Shown one piece after another: positions 16,942-25,412 of a DNA stretch of 45,656 nucleotides. Made by a program: the position numbers and the translations under genes. Origin of the DNA: Verrucomicrobiota bacterium (GTDB lineage: Bacteria; Verrucomicrobiota; Verrucomicrobiia; Verrucomicrobiales; DEV007); assembly GCA_024277195.1 (NCBI GenBank), contig JAJRVS010000230.1:1-45656 (forward strand), given 5' to 3'. Below the pieces are notes generated by a model. That model saw only the letters and a program-made list of their open reading frames with translations, was not told the DNA's origin and did no database searches. Positions within the stretch are counted from its first letter, which is position 1. Every line of letters begins with the position of its first letter.

Positions 16942-17982
16942 TTAAGCGCCTTGGTGGCCTTCGAGTTTGGTGTAACAGACGGATTGGCAGGATAGGTTCC
17001 AGTAGGTTTTCAGTTCGTCGTCGAGTTTGGTGAAGCTGAAGGAGATGCCGGTCATTTCCTGACAAGTGACCAGTGGGCCGACGATGACATCATAAACCTT
17101 GATGCCACGTTCACTGAGGATCTGTTTGGCTTTGCGCAGGGCGATGAGGCATTCCATCATGGTGGTGGCTCCGAGGCTGTTGACAAAAAGGATGATTTCA
17201 TCTCCTTCGCCCAAAGCATCGACGTCTTCGTCCGCTTCGAAATCTTTGAACAGATAGTCGAGCATTTGTGGCACCAGTTCGTCGGTGGTGGTCATGGGAA
17301 TTTCACCTACGCCGGGTTCGCCGTGGATGCCCATGCCGAGGCCGATTTTATCCGGATCGATGTCAAAAGTGGGTTTGCCGGTGGCAGGGATGGACCCTGG
17401 TGACATTGATACGCCGATCGAACGGGTCATCAGGCAGGCTTTTTTGGCAGCCGTTTCGAGTTCTTCCAAGCTGTTCGCAGTTTGTGACGCAGCGCCCACC
17501 AGTTTGACGATGGGAACCAGTCCGGCGACTCCGCGGCGGTTTTGTTTTTCCGTAGGCGGGGCGGAAGCGACGTCGTCGCAAATCAGCACGGTGCGCACGT
17601 CGATATCTTCATCCTCGGCCAGTTCGGCTCCGATGTCGAAGTTCATTACGTCACCGGCGTAGTTGCCGTAGAGGTATAGCACACCTTTGCCTTGATCGAC
17701 GGCTTCGGTGGCTTCGAAGACGATGCCTGGAGGCGGGGCGGCGAAGATGTCGCCGCAGGCAGCGCCATCCGCGAGGTTTTTTCCGACCAGTCCATGGTAA
17801 ATAGGTTCGTGACCACTGCCGCCGCCAACCAGCAGCGCGACTTTTCCCTCGGGAATGTTTTTTAGAGCCAGAGAGCGCTGACCAACGGAGATGCAGTCGC
17901 CGTTGTAGGCATCGATCAGACCTTCGACCAGTTCGTCGGCTACTTTGAGGGGGTCATTGATGAGTTTTTTGAGTTCGCTCAT
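16942..17982 (-). CDS. dhaK: Dihydroxyacetone kinase subunit DhaK-like
   Basis: A 346-residue DhaK, the substrate-binding subunit. GGGSGHEPIYHGLVGKNLAD (53-72) is the canonical phosphate/substrate loop, DIFAAPPPG (78-86) follows, and His220 in GLGMGIHGEPG is the residue that forms a covalent hemiaminal with the ketone substrate (His218 in E. coli). NYAGDVMNF (107-115) and DDVASAP complete the family pattern. With DhaL it would phosphorylate dihydroxyacetone or a short ketose such as erythrulose. It is the first gene of the operon; the promoter should lie in the 207-base gap shared with the divergent addB-like gene, where no obvious operator is seen. Confidence 0.92.
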   Translation of the reverse strand: MSELKKLINDPLKVADELVEGLIDAYNGDCISVGQRSLALKNIPEGKVALLVGGGSGHEPIYHGLVGKNLADGAACGDIFAAPPPGIVFEATEAVDQGKGVLYLYGNYAGDVMNFDIGAELAEDEDIDVRTVLICDDVASAPPTEKQNRRGVAGLVPIVKLVGAASQTANSLEELETAAKKACLMTRSIGVSMSPGSIPATGKPTFDIDPDKIGLGMGIHGEPGVGEIPMTTTDELVPQMLDYLFKDFEADEDVDALGEGDEIILFVNSLGATTMMECLIALRKAKQILSERGIKVYDVIVGPLVTCQEMTGISFSFTKLDDELKTYWNLSCQSVCYTKLEGHQGA

Positions 17983-18189
17983 GAGGTGAAAAATAGAGTG
18001 GGAAAAGGGTGCGTGTAGTGGGTGAAAATTGTAACGCTATAAAAGGGCGTGGGAGCGGGGATTTGTCAATGAATAAAGGAGCAGATTTAGGCTGTAGCTG
18101 TTTACATGGCATGACAAAAAATGCGTGGGCTTGGGCGTCCGCTAAAGCTTGCATCATTTTGGATTCACTGATATTGAGAGTCAAAATTT

Positions 18190-21100
18190 ATGATTCCCGT
18201 AAGCTCGAGCATTGACCCTAAACAAATTTTTCTCGATTGGCGACGTCCGGTGGTGGATTTGGCGGCGGAGTATTTGCTGTCACAGGTGAAAACAGATGCA
18301 GTGAGCTGGATCGATTTATCTAATTTACTGGTGGTGGTGCCGACACGCAATGCGGGGCGACGTTTGCGCGAAGCTTTGGCTCTGGCGGTAGAAAAATCGG
18401 GCGGAGGGGCGGGCTTGTTGCCACCTCAGTTGCGGGTGCCTGAGGATTTTCTTAGTGGAGAGAATGCGAGCAACCGAGTGGCGAGTTCCACTGCTGCGCA
18501 ATTGGCATGGATCGAACAACTGAAAACCATCGACCTCGATGATTATGAAGTGCTGTTTCCAGTGAAACCACCGGAGCAAAGTTTTTCCTGGGCGAGCAAG
18601 GTGGCCAGCGAGCTTGCGCATGCGCGTTCGGCTCTGGCCGAGGGAGGTTTGTTGGCAAGGGATCTGCCGAATGGGGAAAAAGGCGACGAGCTGCCCGAAC
18701 GCGAACGCTGGTTGGAGATTGCCAGACTGGAAGGCTTGGTGATCGAAGCTTTGGATCAGGCGGATTTGCAGGAGCCGGAAGCGGCGAAAATTATCACTGC
18801 GCGCTCATGGCAGGTTCCGGATGATGCGGAGAAAATTATTTTGATGGCGCTGCCGGACCCGTTGCAACTGGCGATCGATGCGGTGGTGGCCGGGGTGGGC
18901 AAAAGCGCGGTAGAGCTGGAGGTTTGCATTCATGCTCCGGCATCGATGGCAGAGGCGTTTGATCAGTGGGGGAGGCCGCAGGCGGAATTTTGGCAGCGGC
19001 GTATTTTGACCGGACTCAAAGATGATCATATTTTCCTGGCAGCCGACGCAGAAGGGCAAACACAAGCAGTATTGAATTTCCTTCGTTCACGGAGAGATCA
19101 AACGCGGATGGGGCAGCATGCGGTGGCGGTTGGCAGCGCGGACAGTGATGTGGTGCCGGTGCTCAAACAGGCTTTGTTAGATGCGGGGGTGCAGGTGTTT
19201 GATCCCGACGGTGAGCCTTTTCGCAAACATTCGCTGTATCACTTTCTGGATAACTTTTGTAAATTGTTACGTGATGGGCGCTATCAGGACTTTCTCGAAT
19301 TGTTAAGAAATCCTACTTGGCTGGATTCTCTGGCCAAACGTTTTGAAGCGATGCCGTCGCTGGAGGTAAGAGAAGGTCAAGATAAGAGTTATTTTGATCC
19401 GGCTGGAGTTTTACAAGCCTTTGATTCACTTTACGAAAGGGTTTTGCCGGGCAGTCTCGATGAAGCCATGCAGGCTCTTCGGCGTGACCGTGAGCGCGAT
19501 GAATCCTATCACCGACCTTTGGCTGGGCAGTGGGTAGTGGGAGATGCGGTCGCAGGGCTGCTTGAAAATTTCAAAAAACAGTCCTTTGCCCAGGCTTTCG
19601 GGGCTTTGCTTGAGGAATGGCTGGGAGGTCGACAAGTGCGGGCGGATGAAGCGGAAGCGTTGTTGTTGCCGGCAGTCGCTGAACGCAGCTGTCATCTGGC
19701 TGAGGAAATGAGTCAGGTTCTGGGGGGCAAAACGAATTTTGATCCTGCGGATTTGTTTGATTTGATTTTACAAAGTCTGGCCAGCTTGCGTTATTATCCG
19801 GGTGATCGTCATGCGAGTGATTTGGAGCTGCAGGGGTGGTTGGAATTGCCTTGGGAGAGTGCAGATGATTTGGTGATCAGCGGGTTTAATGATGGGCTGG
19901 TTCCGGCTGCAGTGGTGGGGGATATGTTCCTGCCAGAGTCGGCGCGCAATCTGTTGGCACTGAAAAGCAACGAGCAGCGTTTTGCCCGCGATCTGTATTT
20001 GTTGGAATCGATGTTGGGCTGGCGTTTGCAGGGGGATCATTCGGTGCAAGTGGTGGTAGGCAAGGTGACTTCGACCGGGGATTTGCTCAAGCCTTCGCGT
20101 CTGTTGTTTCAGTGTGTGGATGAGGACTTGCCTCAGCGCGCCTTGCGCCTGTTTGCCGGAGATGCTGATGCCAGTGGTGCTGAGAAACCAGTTTCAGCTT
20201 GGAATCTGAGCTGGAAACTGCAGCCGCCTTTTGACCGTGAGTATTTGTTGCAACACTTGCCAAAAACTATATCCGCAACCAGTTTTAGTGGTTTTTTAGC
20301 TTGTCCTTTTCGTTTTATTCTCAAGCGTATGCTGCGGATGGAAGAGGTGAACTGTAAAAAAATGGAAATGGATGCGCGGGATTTTGGCAATTTGTGTCAC
20401 CGGGCACTGGAGGTTTTGTCTGCCGGGTCAAGTTTGGCTGAAGAAGCAAGTTATGACCTGGTGTATCAGGCTTTGGTGGATTCCTTGCATCAGCAGGTGA
20501 AGACGTTTTATGGAGAGCAGCCTAGTGCGACTATTTTGTTGCAGGCTGAGGTGGCGAGCAATCGCTTGCAGTTAGCTGCGCGGCATCACGTTGCTGCATT
20601 AAAAGATGGTTGGGAAGTGGTGGCTACGGAGAAGGTGTTTGGTAAGGAAGATGGAGGATGGTTGCTGGCAGGCATGCCGGTGACCGGCACGATTGACCGG
20701 ATTGAAAAAAACGAAGCCGGTTGTTATCGTTTGATTGATTACAAAACATCAAGCAAAGCCAGCTCCGCCTTTGAGGCTCATTTACAGCCTTTGCCTCGTG
20801 GAAAAACGGAGCAGGACTATCCCGAATGGTTGACCTACGAACTGCCTGAGAATGGTAAAATTTATCGCTGGGTTAATTTGCAACTGCCGGTGTATGCTTT
20901 GTGGGCGGAACAGCATCTGGCCGCCGAAGCGGGCAAGGGTTTGGTGGATTGTGCGTATGTGAATCTGCCCAAGGCCTTGAGCGAGGGGGGCTACGATGGC
21001 TGGCCGGGAGGGATGGATTCTGTTTTGCTGCGTTCGGCCCGGGCTTGTGCGGTGGGGGTGATCGAGCAGGTGCAAAAAGGGCATTTCTGGCCGCCGGCGG

Positions 21101-21231
21101 ACAAGGTGAAGTACGATGACTTCAAGAGTTTGGGTTTCCCTAACTTTATCGACAGCCTGGACCTGGATGCTTTTGCTAAAGTTTTTGCGGATGCGGATTT
21201 TTTAAATGAGGGGAAAGGAGAGCATCAATGA
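18190..21231 (+). CDS. addB: AddB-like helicase-nuclease subunit
   Basis: A 1013-residue protein matching the AddB/RexB-like subunit of a double-strand break repair complex. After an N-terminal segment LLVVVPTRNAGRRLREALAL (about 46-65), the bulk is a degenerate superfamily 1 helicase core with no Walker A motif. The C-terminal quarter is a RecB-type PD-(D/E)xK nuclease: ISATSFSGFLACPFRFILKR at about 696, FGNLCHRALE at about 733, then GTIDRIE near 831-837 and RLIDYKTS near 846-853, the catalytic Asp and the D-x-K pair. The cluster cysteines of Firmicutes AddB (C-x2-C near the C-terminus) are not evident. Its stop overlaps the addA start (ATGA), so the two are translationally coupled. Confidence 0.85.
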   Translation: MIPVSSSIDPKQIFLDWRRPVVDLAAEYLLSQVKTDAVSWIDLSNLLVVVPTRNAGRRLREALALAVEKSGGGAGLLPPQLRVPEDFLSGENASNRVASSTAAQLAWIEQLKTIDLDDYEVLFPVKPPEQSFSWASKVASELAHARSALAEGGLLARDLPNGEKGDELPERERWLEIARLEGLVIEALDQADLQEPEAAKIITARSWQVPDDAEKIILMALPDPLQLAIDAVVAGVGKSAVELEVCIHAPASMAEAFDQWGRPQAEFWQRRILTGLKDDHIFLAADAEGQTQAVLNFLRSRRDQTRMGQHAVAVGSADSDVVPVLKQALLDAGVQVFDPDGEPFRKHSLYHFLDNFCKLLRDGRYQDFLELLRNPTWLDSLAKRFEAMPSLEVREGQDKSYFDPAGVLQAFDSLYERVLPGSLDEAMQALRRDRERDESYHRPLAGQWVVGDAVAGLLENFKKQSFAQAFGALLEEWLGGRQVRADEAEALLLPAVAERSCHLAEEMSQVLGGKTNFDPADLFDLILQSLASLRYYPGDRHASDLELQGWLELPWESADDLVISGFNDGLVPAAVVGDMFLPESARNLLALKSNEQRFARDLYLLESMLGWRLQGDHSVQVVVGKVTSTGDLLKPSRLLFQCVDEDLPQRALRLFAGDADASGAEKPVSAWNLSWKLQPPFDREYLLQHLPKTISATSFSGFLACPFRFILKRMLRMEEVNCKKMEMDARDFGNLCHRALEVLSAGSSLAEEASYDLVYQALVDSLHQQVKTFYGEQPSATILLQAEVASNRLQLAARHHVAALKDGWEVVATEKVFGKEDGGWLLAGMPVTGTIDRIEKNEAGCYRLIDYKTSSKASSAFEAHLQPLPRGKTEQDYPEWLTYELPENGKIYRWVNLQLPVYALWAEQHLAAEAGKGLVDCAYVNLPKALSEGGYDGWPGGMDSVLLRSARACAVGVIEQVQKGHFWPPADKVKYDDFKSLGFPNFIDSLDLDAFAKVFADADFLNEGKGEHQ

Positions 21232-24200
21232 GCGCTGAAATGACAAAAATATCGAGTGAGATCATTGAGGCGTCTGCGGGTTCGGGTAAAACTTACGCGC
21301 TCACCAATCGATTCATCAAGCTGATGGCGTTTGGGGTGCCTGCTGATCGAATCGTGGCGCTGACTTTTACGGTTAAAGCCGCGGGAGAGTTTTTTGATGC
21401 GATCTTGGAGAAATTGGCCAAAGCTGCCGGTGACGAGGCGGCAGCGGCTCAATTGGCAAAAGAGCTGGAGCGAGCAGATTTTACCAGTAGTGATTTCCTG
21501 CGTCTGTTGAAAGACCTGACCCGTGGTTTGCACCGTTTGTCACTAGGCACCCTGGACAGTTTTTTTGTCCGGGTGGTGGGGGCTTTCCCATTGGAATTTG
21601 GTTTGGGCGGAGAGTTTTCGATGATGGTGAAAAAAGCAAAGATCGAAGCCGTGCGGGCACGGGTGGCCGAGCAGGTTTTTCGTCAAGTGGTGAAGGATCA
21701 ACAGGGGCTGGATGAGTTTTTGGCGGCTTTCAAGCAAGCGACCTTTGGTATTGAAGAGAATAGTTTTTTTAGCAATCTTGATAAATTTGTCGAGGATTAC
21801 CAGAAGCTTTACCTGGATGTGCCGAGCGAGCAGAAGTGGGGGGATGCGGCAGCCATTTGGCAGGCAGGGGAATGGGCATTACAAGGCGACGGACGGGCTG
21901 AATTAAATATTACCGTGGCTAAATTGGCTTTGTTAGCGCCTCAATTAGGTCCGGAGGACAAACAACAAAATAGATGGCAGGCGTTTTTTGAGGGCACAAA
22001 AAAGATTGTGCCCGGCATGGCTTTACCTAAAACCGTGAGTTATTTGACCAATAATTTTTTGGATCAGTGGGACGAACTCAAGGCCGGTGAAACACGGATC
22101 ACTATCGAGCGCAAGAAAATAGAATTTGATGCGATTGCTTGCCAGGCGACGGTAGATTTTGTCGAAGCGGTGATGGCGATGAATATCGTCGCCAAGCTGA
22201 AACGTACCCACGGAGTGTGGAAAGTTATTGACGCTTATGAAAAGTGTTATAATGAGAACGTGAGACGGCGCGGACAATTGCAATTCGAGGATTTGGCGCG
22301 GGTGATGGGGGGGGAGAACGGACTGTATCAAGGGGCTGAAAACGGAGTGAGCTTTGAGTTGGCCTACCGGCTGGATGCGCAGTTTGATCATTGGCTGCTG
22401 GATGAATTTCAGGATACCAGTCGGGTGCAGTGGCGGGCGATTAAGGAGCTGGTGGATGAGGTGGTGCAGGACAGCGAAGGGCGGCGTTCTTATTTTCAGG
22501 TGGGTGATACCAAGCAGTCGATTTATGGTTGGCGTGGTGGGGATCCCAAATTATTTGGTGAGGTGTTGGAGCAGTACCGCAATGGGGTGAAAGTCAGTTC
22601 GCTGGCGGTTTCCTATCGTTCCGGGCCAGCGGTGATTGATACCGTTAATCAGGTCTTCGGATCGCGGGATGTATTGAAAGAATGGCTGCCGGACGAGTCG
22701 GTGGAAGCTTTTCATTGGCAGGATCATGCTTGCTCGGACAAAACGTCTGAACTGCCGGCTTTTGCCGCACTGTGGCATCCAGATGTGGCCAAAGCCAAGG
22801 AGGAAGATGTGCTGGATTTGATGGTGGAGACGGTGAAGGAAATCGACCCTATTGGAAGAGGGCTTTCCTGTGCGATTTTGTGTCGGGGAGGCACCATGCT
22901 GAACAAGGTGATGGATCGTTTGAGGGAGGAGGGTGTCGACGATGTGGATGGAGGCGCCAAGACCTCGATTGCTGACGACAATCCTGTGACCTTGTCCTTG
23001 TTGTCTTTGATCAAGCTTGCGGGACACCCGGGGGATCGTTTTGCTGCAGGGCATTTGCAGATGACGCCGATCGGTGAGTGGATGCGGGGCGAAGGGGTGT
23101 CGATGAAGCGTTTGGCGCTGGATAGTTTGAGATTAATCCATGCGGCGGGTTATGAAGCTTTAGTTGAGTTGTGGGCGCAACGTTTTGCCGCGGCGGAAAA
23201 TTTGACGGATGATTTTGCTCTTCAGCGAATGGGAGAATTTCAAGACTTGGCGAGACTTTTTGATCAAGACGGGGAGCGCTCAGTAGATCTGTTTCTTGAT
23301 TTTGTGAAAGGCAAAAAAGTGAAGGCAGTTGTTTCGAGTAAAGCCATCCAAGTGATGACGATTCATGGATCCAAGGGGCTCGGTTTTGATGTGGTGATTC
23401 TGCCGGAGTTGATCGGAGGTAGTAAAAATCTCATCAGTGTGGAGAGCGGTTTGAGTCAGGGGGGGGATGAGGACAAACCCTGGGTTTTGGATTTGCCGAG
23501 TAAGGTTTTCCAACAATTGGATCCAGTTTTGAGGCGACATTTGGAGGATTTGCAGGAGGCATCGGGTTTTGAGTCTTTGTGTGTGTTATATGTGGCGATG
23601 ACACGGGCCAAACAAGGTTTGTATATGTTGGCTCCGTCTTACGGTTCGTCGACGGCATTGAATTTTCTGGCGCTGCTGGAGGCAACTTTGAGGGAGGAGG
23701 GGCAAGGTGACGAACGTCGATCTACCCGTGTGGGTTCGTGCGAGGCGCTGATCTCTTACACCTGCGGTGAGCGTCAGTGGTATGAAGGGCATGCGCTGAT
23801 TTCCCGGGATTCAACGGTCACACAGGATTTGGGAGAAGCTCCACCAACTGATTTGTCAATAGAGCTTGCTCTGGGATCCAAACGAGAGCGGCATCGCACC
23901 CCTTCGGAACATAAACAAAGCTCTTATGGCGCGGAAACCCTGTTTTCAGTAGGCGGGGCTGTAGCTCGTGATTTTGGCAATGAAGTGCATGCGGTGTTTG
24001 AGCAGATCGATTGGATTGGCCCGGATCAGAATGTGGAGACGGTGTTGCAGCAGATCGATGCCGGGGAAGAAGTGCTGACACATGTGAGTCAGGCTTTGCA
24101 ACAGCAGAGCATTGCGGCTTTGTTTGATAAAGGGGATGCCCAGGTAGAGCTTTGGCGCGAGAAGGCTTTTGAGTTGCTGTTGGAGGGAGAATGGATTTCG

Positions 24201-24479
24201 GGTATATTTGACCGCGTGGTTTTGCGGCGGGATGCGGCAAGTGGGGTTTTGTTGTCTGCCGATATTATTGATTACAAAACCAGCCGTGTGGAGGGGGATG
24301 AAGAGATCGCTGCGGAAGCGGAGGTCTATCGAACACAGATGACGGCTTACCGCGAAGCCCTAGGGAAACTGACGGGTTTGCAGGAAGGGGCTATTTGTTG
24401 TTGTTTGGTTTTTACGCGACCCGGGGTGGTGGTGAAATTTGATTTTCTCGCAAAGACGCAAAGCATCGCCAAGGAGTAA
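21228..24479 (+). CDS. addA: AddA-like UvrD/Rep-family helicase-nuclease
   Basis: A 1083-residue superfamily 1A helicase with a C-terminal nuclease, the motor subunit of an AddAB-type complex that resects double-strand breaks for homologous recombination. Visible motifs: Walker A EASAGSGKT (14-22), ALTFTVKAAGEF (motif Ia, about 44-55), LLDEFQDTSRVQW (motif II, about 387-399), QVGDTKQSIYGWRGG (motif III), VMTIHGSKGLGFDVVILPE (motif V, about 708-726), YVAMTRAKQGLYML (motif VI, about 786-799). The nuclease signature is GIFDRVVLRRD (about 989) followed by IIDYKTSRV (about 1013). Start and overlap with addB are unambiguous. The MmcQ-like gene follows four bases after the stop. Confidence 0.92.
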   Translation: MSAEMTKISSEIIEASAGSGKTYALTNRFIKLMAFGVPADRIVALTFTVKAAGEFFDAILEKLAKAAGDEAAAAQLAKELERADFTSSDFLRLLKDLTRGLHRLSLGTLDSFFVRVVGAFPLEFGLGGEFSMMVKKAKIEAVRARVAEQVFRQVVKDQQGLDEFLAAFKQATFGIEENSFFSNLDKFVEDYQKLYLDVPSEQKWGDAAAIWQAGEWALQGDGRAELNITVAKLALLAPQLGPEDKQQNRWQAFFEGTKKIVPGMALPKTVSYLTNNFLDQWDELKAGETRITIERKKIEFDAIACQATVDFVEAVMAMNIVAKLKRTHGVWKVIDAYEKCYNENVRRRGQLQFEDLARVMGGENGLYQGAENGVSFELAYRLDAQFDHWLLDEFQDTSRVQWRAIKELVDEVVQDSEGRRSYFQVGDTKQSIYGWRGGDPKLFGEVLEQYRNGVKVSSLAVSYRSGPAVIDTVNQVFGSRDVLKEWLPDESVEAFHWQDHACSDKTSELPAFAALWHPDVAKAKEEDVLDLMVETVKEIDPIGRGLSCAILCRGGTMLNKVMDRLREEGVDDVDGGAKTSIADDNPVTLSLLSLIKLAGHPGDRFAAGHLQMTPIGEWMRGEGVSMKRLALDSLRLIHAAGYEALVELWAQRFAAAENLTDDFALQRMGEFQDLARLFDQDGERSVDLFLDFVKGKKVKAVVSSKAIQVMTIHGSKGLGFDVVILPELIGGSKNLISVESGLSQGGDEDKPWVLDLPSKVFQQLDPVLRRHLEDLQEASGFESLCVLYVAMTRAKQGLYMLAPSYGSSTALNFLALLEATLREEGQGDERRSTRVGSCEALISYTCGERQWYEGHALISRDSTVTQDLGEAPPTDLSIELALGSKRERHRTPSEHKQSSYGAETLFSVGGAVARDFGNEVHAVFEQIDWIGPDQNVETVLQQIDAGEEVLTHVSQALQQQSIAALFDKGDAQVELWREKAFELLLEGEWISGIFDRVVLRRDAASGVLLSADIIDYKTSRVEGDEEIAAEAEVYRTQMTAYREALGKLTGLQEGAICCCLVFTRPGVVVKFDFLAKTQSIAKE

Positions 24480-24483
24480 AAGA

Positions 24484-24834
24484 ATGAATGTTGAGAGAGC
24501 CAGAGAGGTGTTGTTGAAGAAGGCGCAGGTGTCGGAAGAGACACCTTTTGGGCCGGAGGTTTTGGTTTACAAGGTGGGTGGCAAGATGTTTGCCTTACTG
24601 ACCATAGAGGAAGTGCCGGTGCGGATGAATCTGAAATGCGATCCGGAGCGGGCCTTGGATTTGCGTGATCGGCACCAGGGGATTATTCCCGGTTATCATA
24701 TGAATAAAAAACACTGGAATACTCTGGTGTTGGATCAAACCCTGCCAAAGCCGCTGATCGAAGAGCTGATAGATCATTCGTATGACCTGGTTTTTGCTTC
24801 GCTGACGAAGAAGGTGAGGGAGAGTTTGGAATGA
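24484..24834 (+). CDS. MmcQ/YjbR family protein
   Basis: A 116-residue protein of the MmcQ/YjbR family (cyaY-like fold, proposed DNA-binding). MNVERAREVLLKK at the start, then EETPFGPEVLVYKVGGKMFALL, VRMNLKCDPERALDLR, GIIPGYHMNKKHWNTL and LIDHSYDLVFASLTKK are the characteristic blocks in the expected order. The ATG at 24484 gives the usual family N-terminus; an in-frame upstream start would only add residues inside addA. It is four bases after the addA stop with an AAGGAG overlapping the end of addA, so it is probably cotranscribed and may assist the nuclease, though its biochemical role is not established. Confidence 0.85.
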   Translation: MNVERAREVLLKKAQVSEETPFGPEVLVYKVGGKMFALLTIEEVPVRMNLKCDPERALDLRDRHQGIIPGYHMNKKHWNTLVLDQTLPKPLIEELIDHSYDLVFASLTKKVRESLE

Positions 24835-25096
24835 GGGAAGCGCGAAGTCATTTTTTATTACCGTTTGGTAATGAAATATGATTGATCTTGTCTCATCTAG
24901 TCAAGCTTACTCCGGGGGTGAAGTGCCGCTTGATCTTGCAAAGATTCTTGAGCGTGGAAATTCCTGCAATGATTGAAGAACTTCACTCCATCGCCGACCA
25001 TCAGCTGATGGGGGTGGTTCGCTGGGATCGGAAAAAAGATCCGCTGGCTTTTGACAAAGGTCAATGAAATCGGTCATGACGAGCAGGGAAAGGGTG
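24835..25096. other. Non-coding gap before the inverted hairpin element
   Basis: Between the MmcQ-like gene and the repeat lies about 260 bases. A weak hairpin ATTACC-GTTT-GGTAAT (24857-24872) follows the stop without a T-run and may be a degraded terminator. A 33-codon ATG frame from 24878 (MIDLVSSSQAYSGG and on) and a longer overlapping frame have no recognisable similarity and no ribosome-binding site; I read this as decayed sequence. Confidence 0.4.
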
Positions 25097-25306
25097 CAGG
25101 ACAAAATAGTTAAGCTGCTGACCATTATGAGTTTCGCCCTTGCAGGGCTGGGAGAATTGGATTTTTTACCCAGCGCTTCGCACTGGGCTATAGCATTGAG
25201 CACCGTTGGTGCAAAAGAGATGAAAGCATACTGTCCTGTAAGGACAAAATGTGATAGCTCGGTGCGAAGCGCTGGGGCTAAATCGATTTTATTACCAGCC
25301 CTGAGC
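25097..25306. repeat. Six-hairpin symmetric repeat element, copy B (inverted, one end lost)
   Basis: This is the reverse complement of the element at 6415-6700. From the left it has the end AGGACAAAATAGTTAAG (25099), then GCCCT-TGC-AGGGC (25136-25148), CCCAG..CTGGG with the GC-TTC-GC core (25169-25187), GCACC-GTT-GGTGC (25200-25212), TGTCCT-GTA-AGGACA (about 25232-25246), a hairpin with the GC-GAA-GC core (about 25258-25276), and half of the last hairpin (CCAGCCCTGA, to about 25306) where similarity to copy A stops. Differences between copies fall mostly in loops or between stems. The similarity break suggests deletion of the far end. Confidence 0.8.
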
Positions 25307-25412
25307 CGTAGCGTAGCGTAGAGAGCCGAAGGCAGAGGCAGGACGGGGTTCGAGCCAACAACTGCAGGAGAGGCATCGTATCACTTCTACAGCCTAATTT
25401 CCTATCGCCTTC

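Noticed and set aside
17954-18215. Short frames on both strands in the dhaK-addB gap
   Set aside because: They extend into the ends of the flanking genes and show no start signal or conserved pattern.
24878-25070. Small overlapping frames after the MmcQ-like gene
   Set aside because: No recognisable motif, no good start signal; more likely decayed DNA before the repeat.
25340-25365. GGTTCGAGCC, resembling a tRNA T-arm
   Set aside because: No acceptor, D-arm or anticodon arm fits around it; it is part of a degraded repeat flank.
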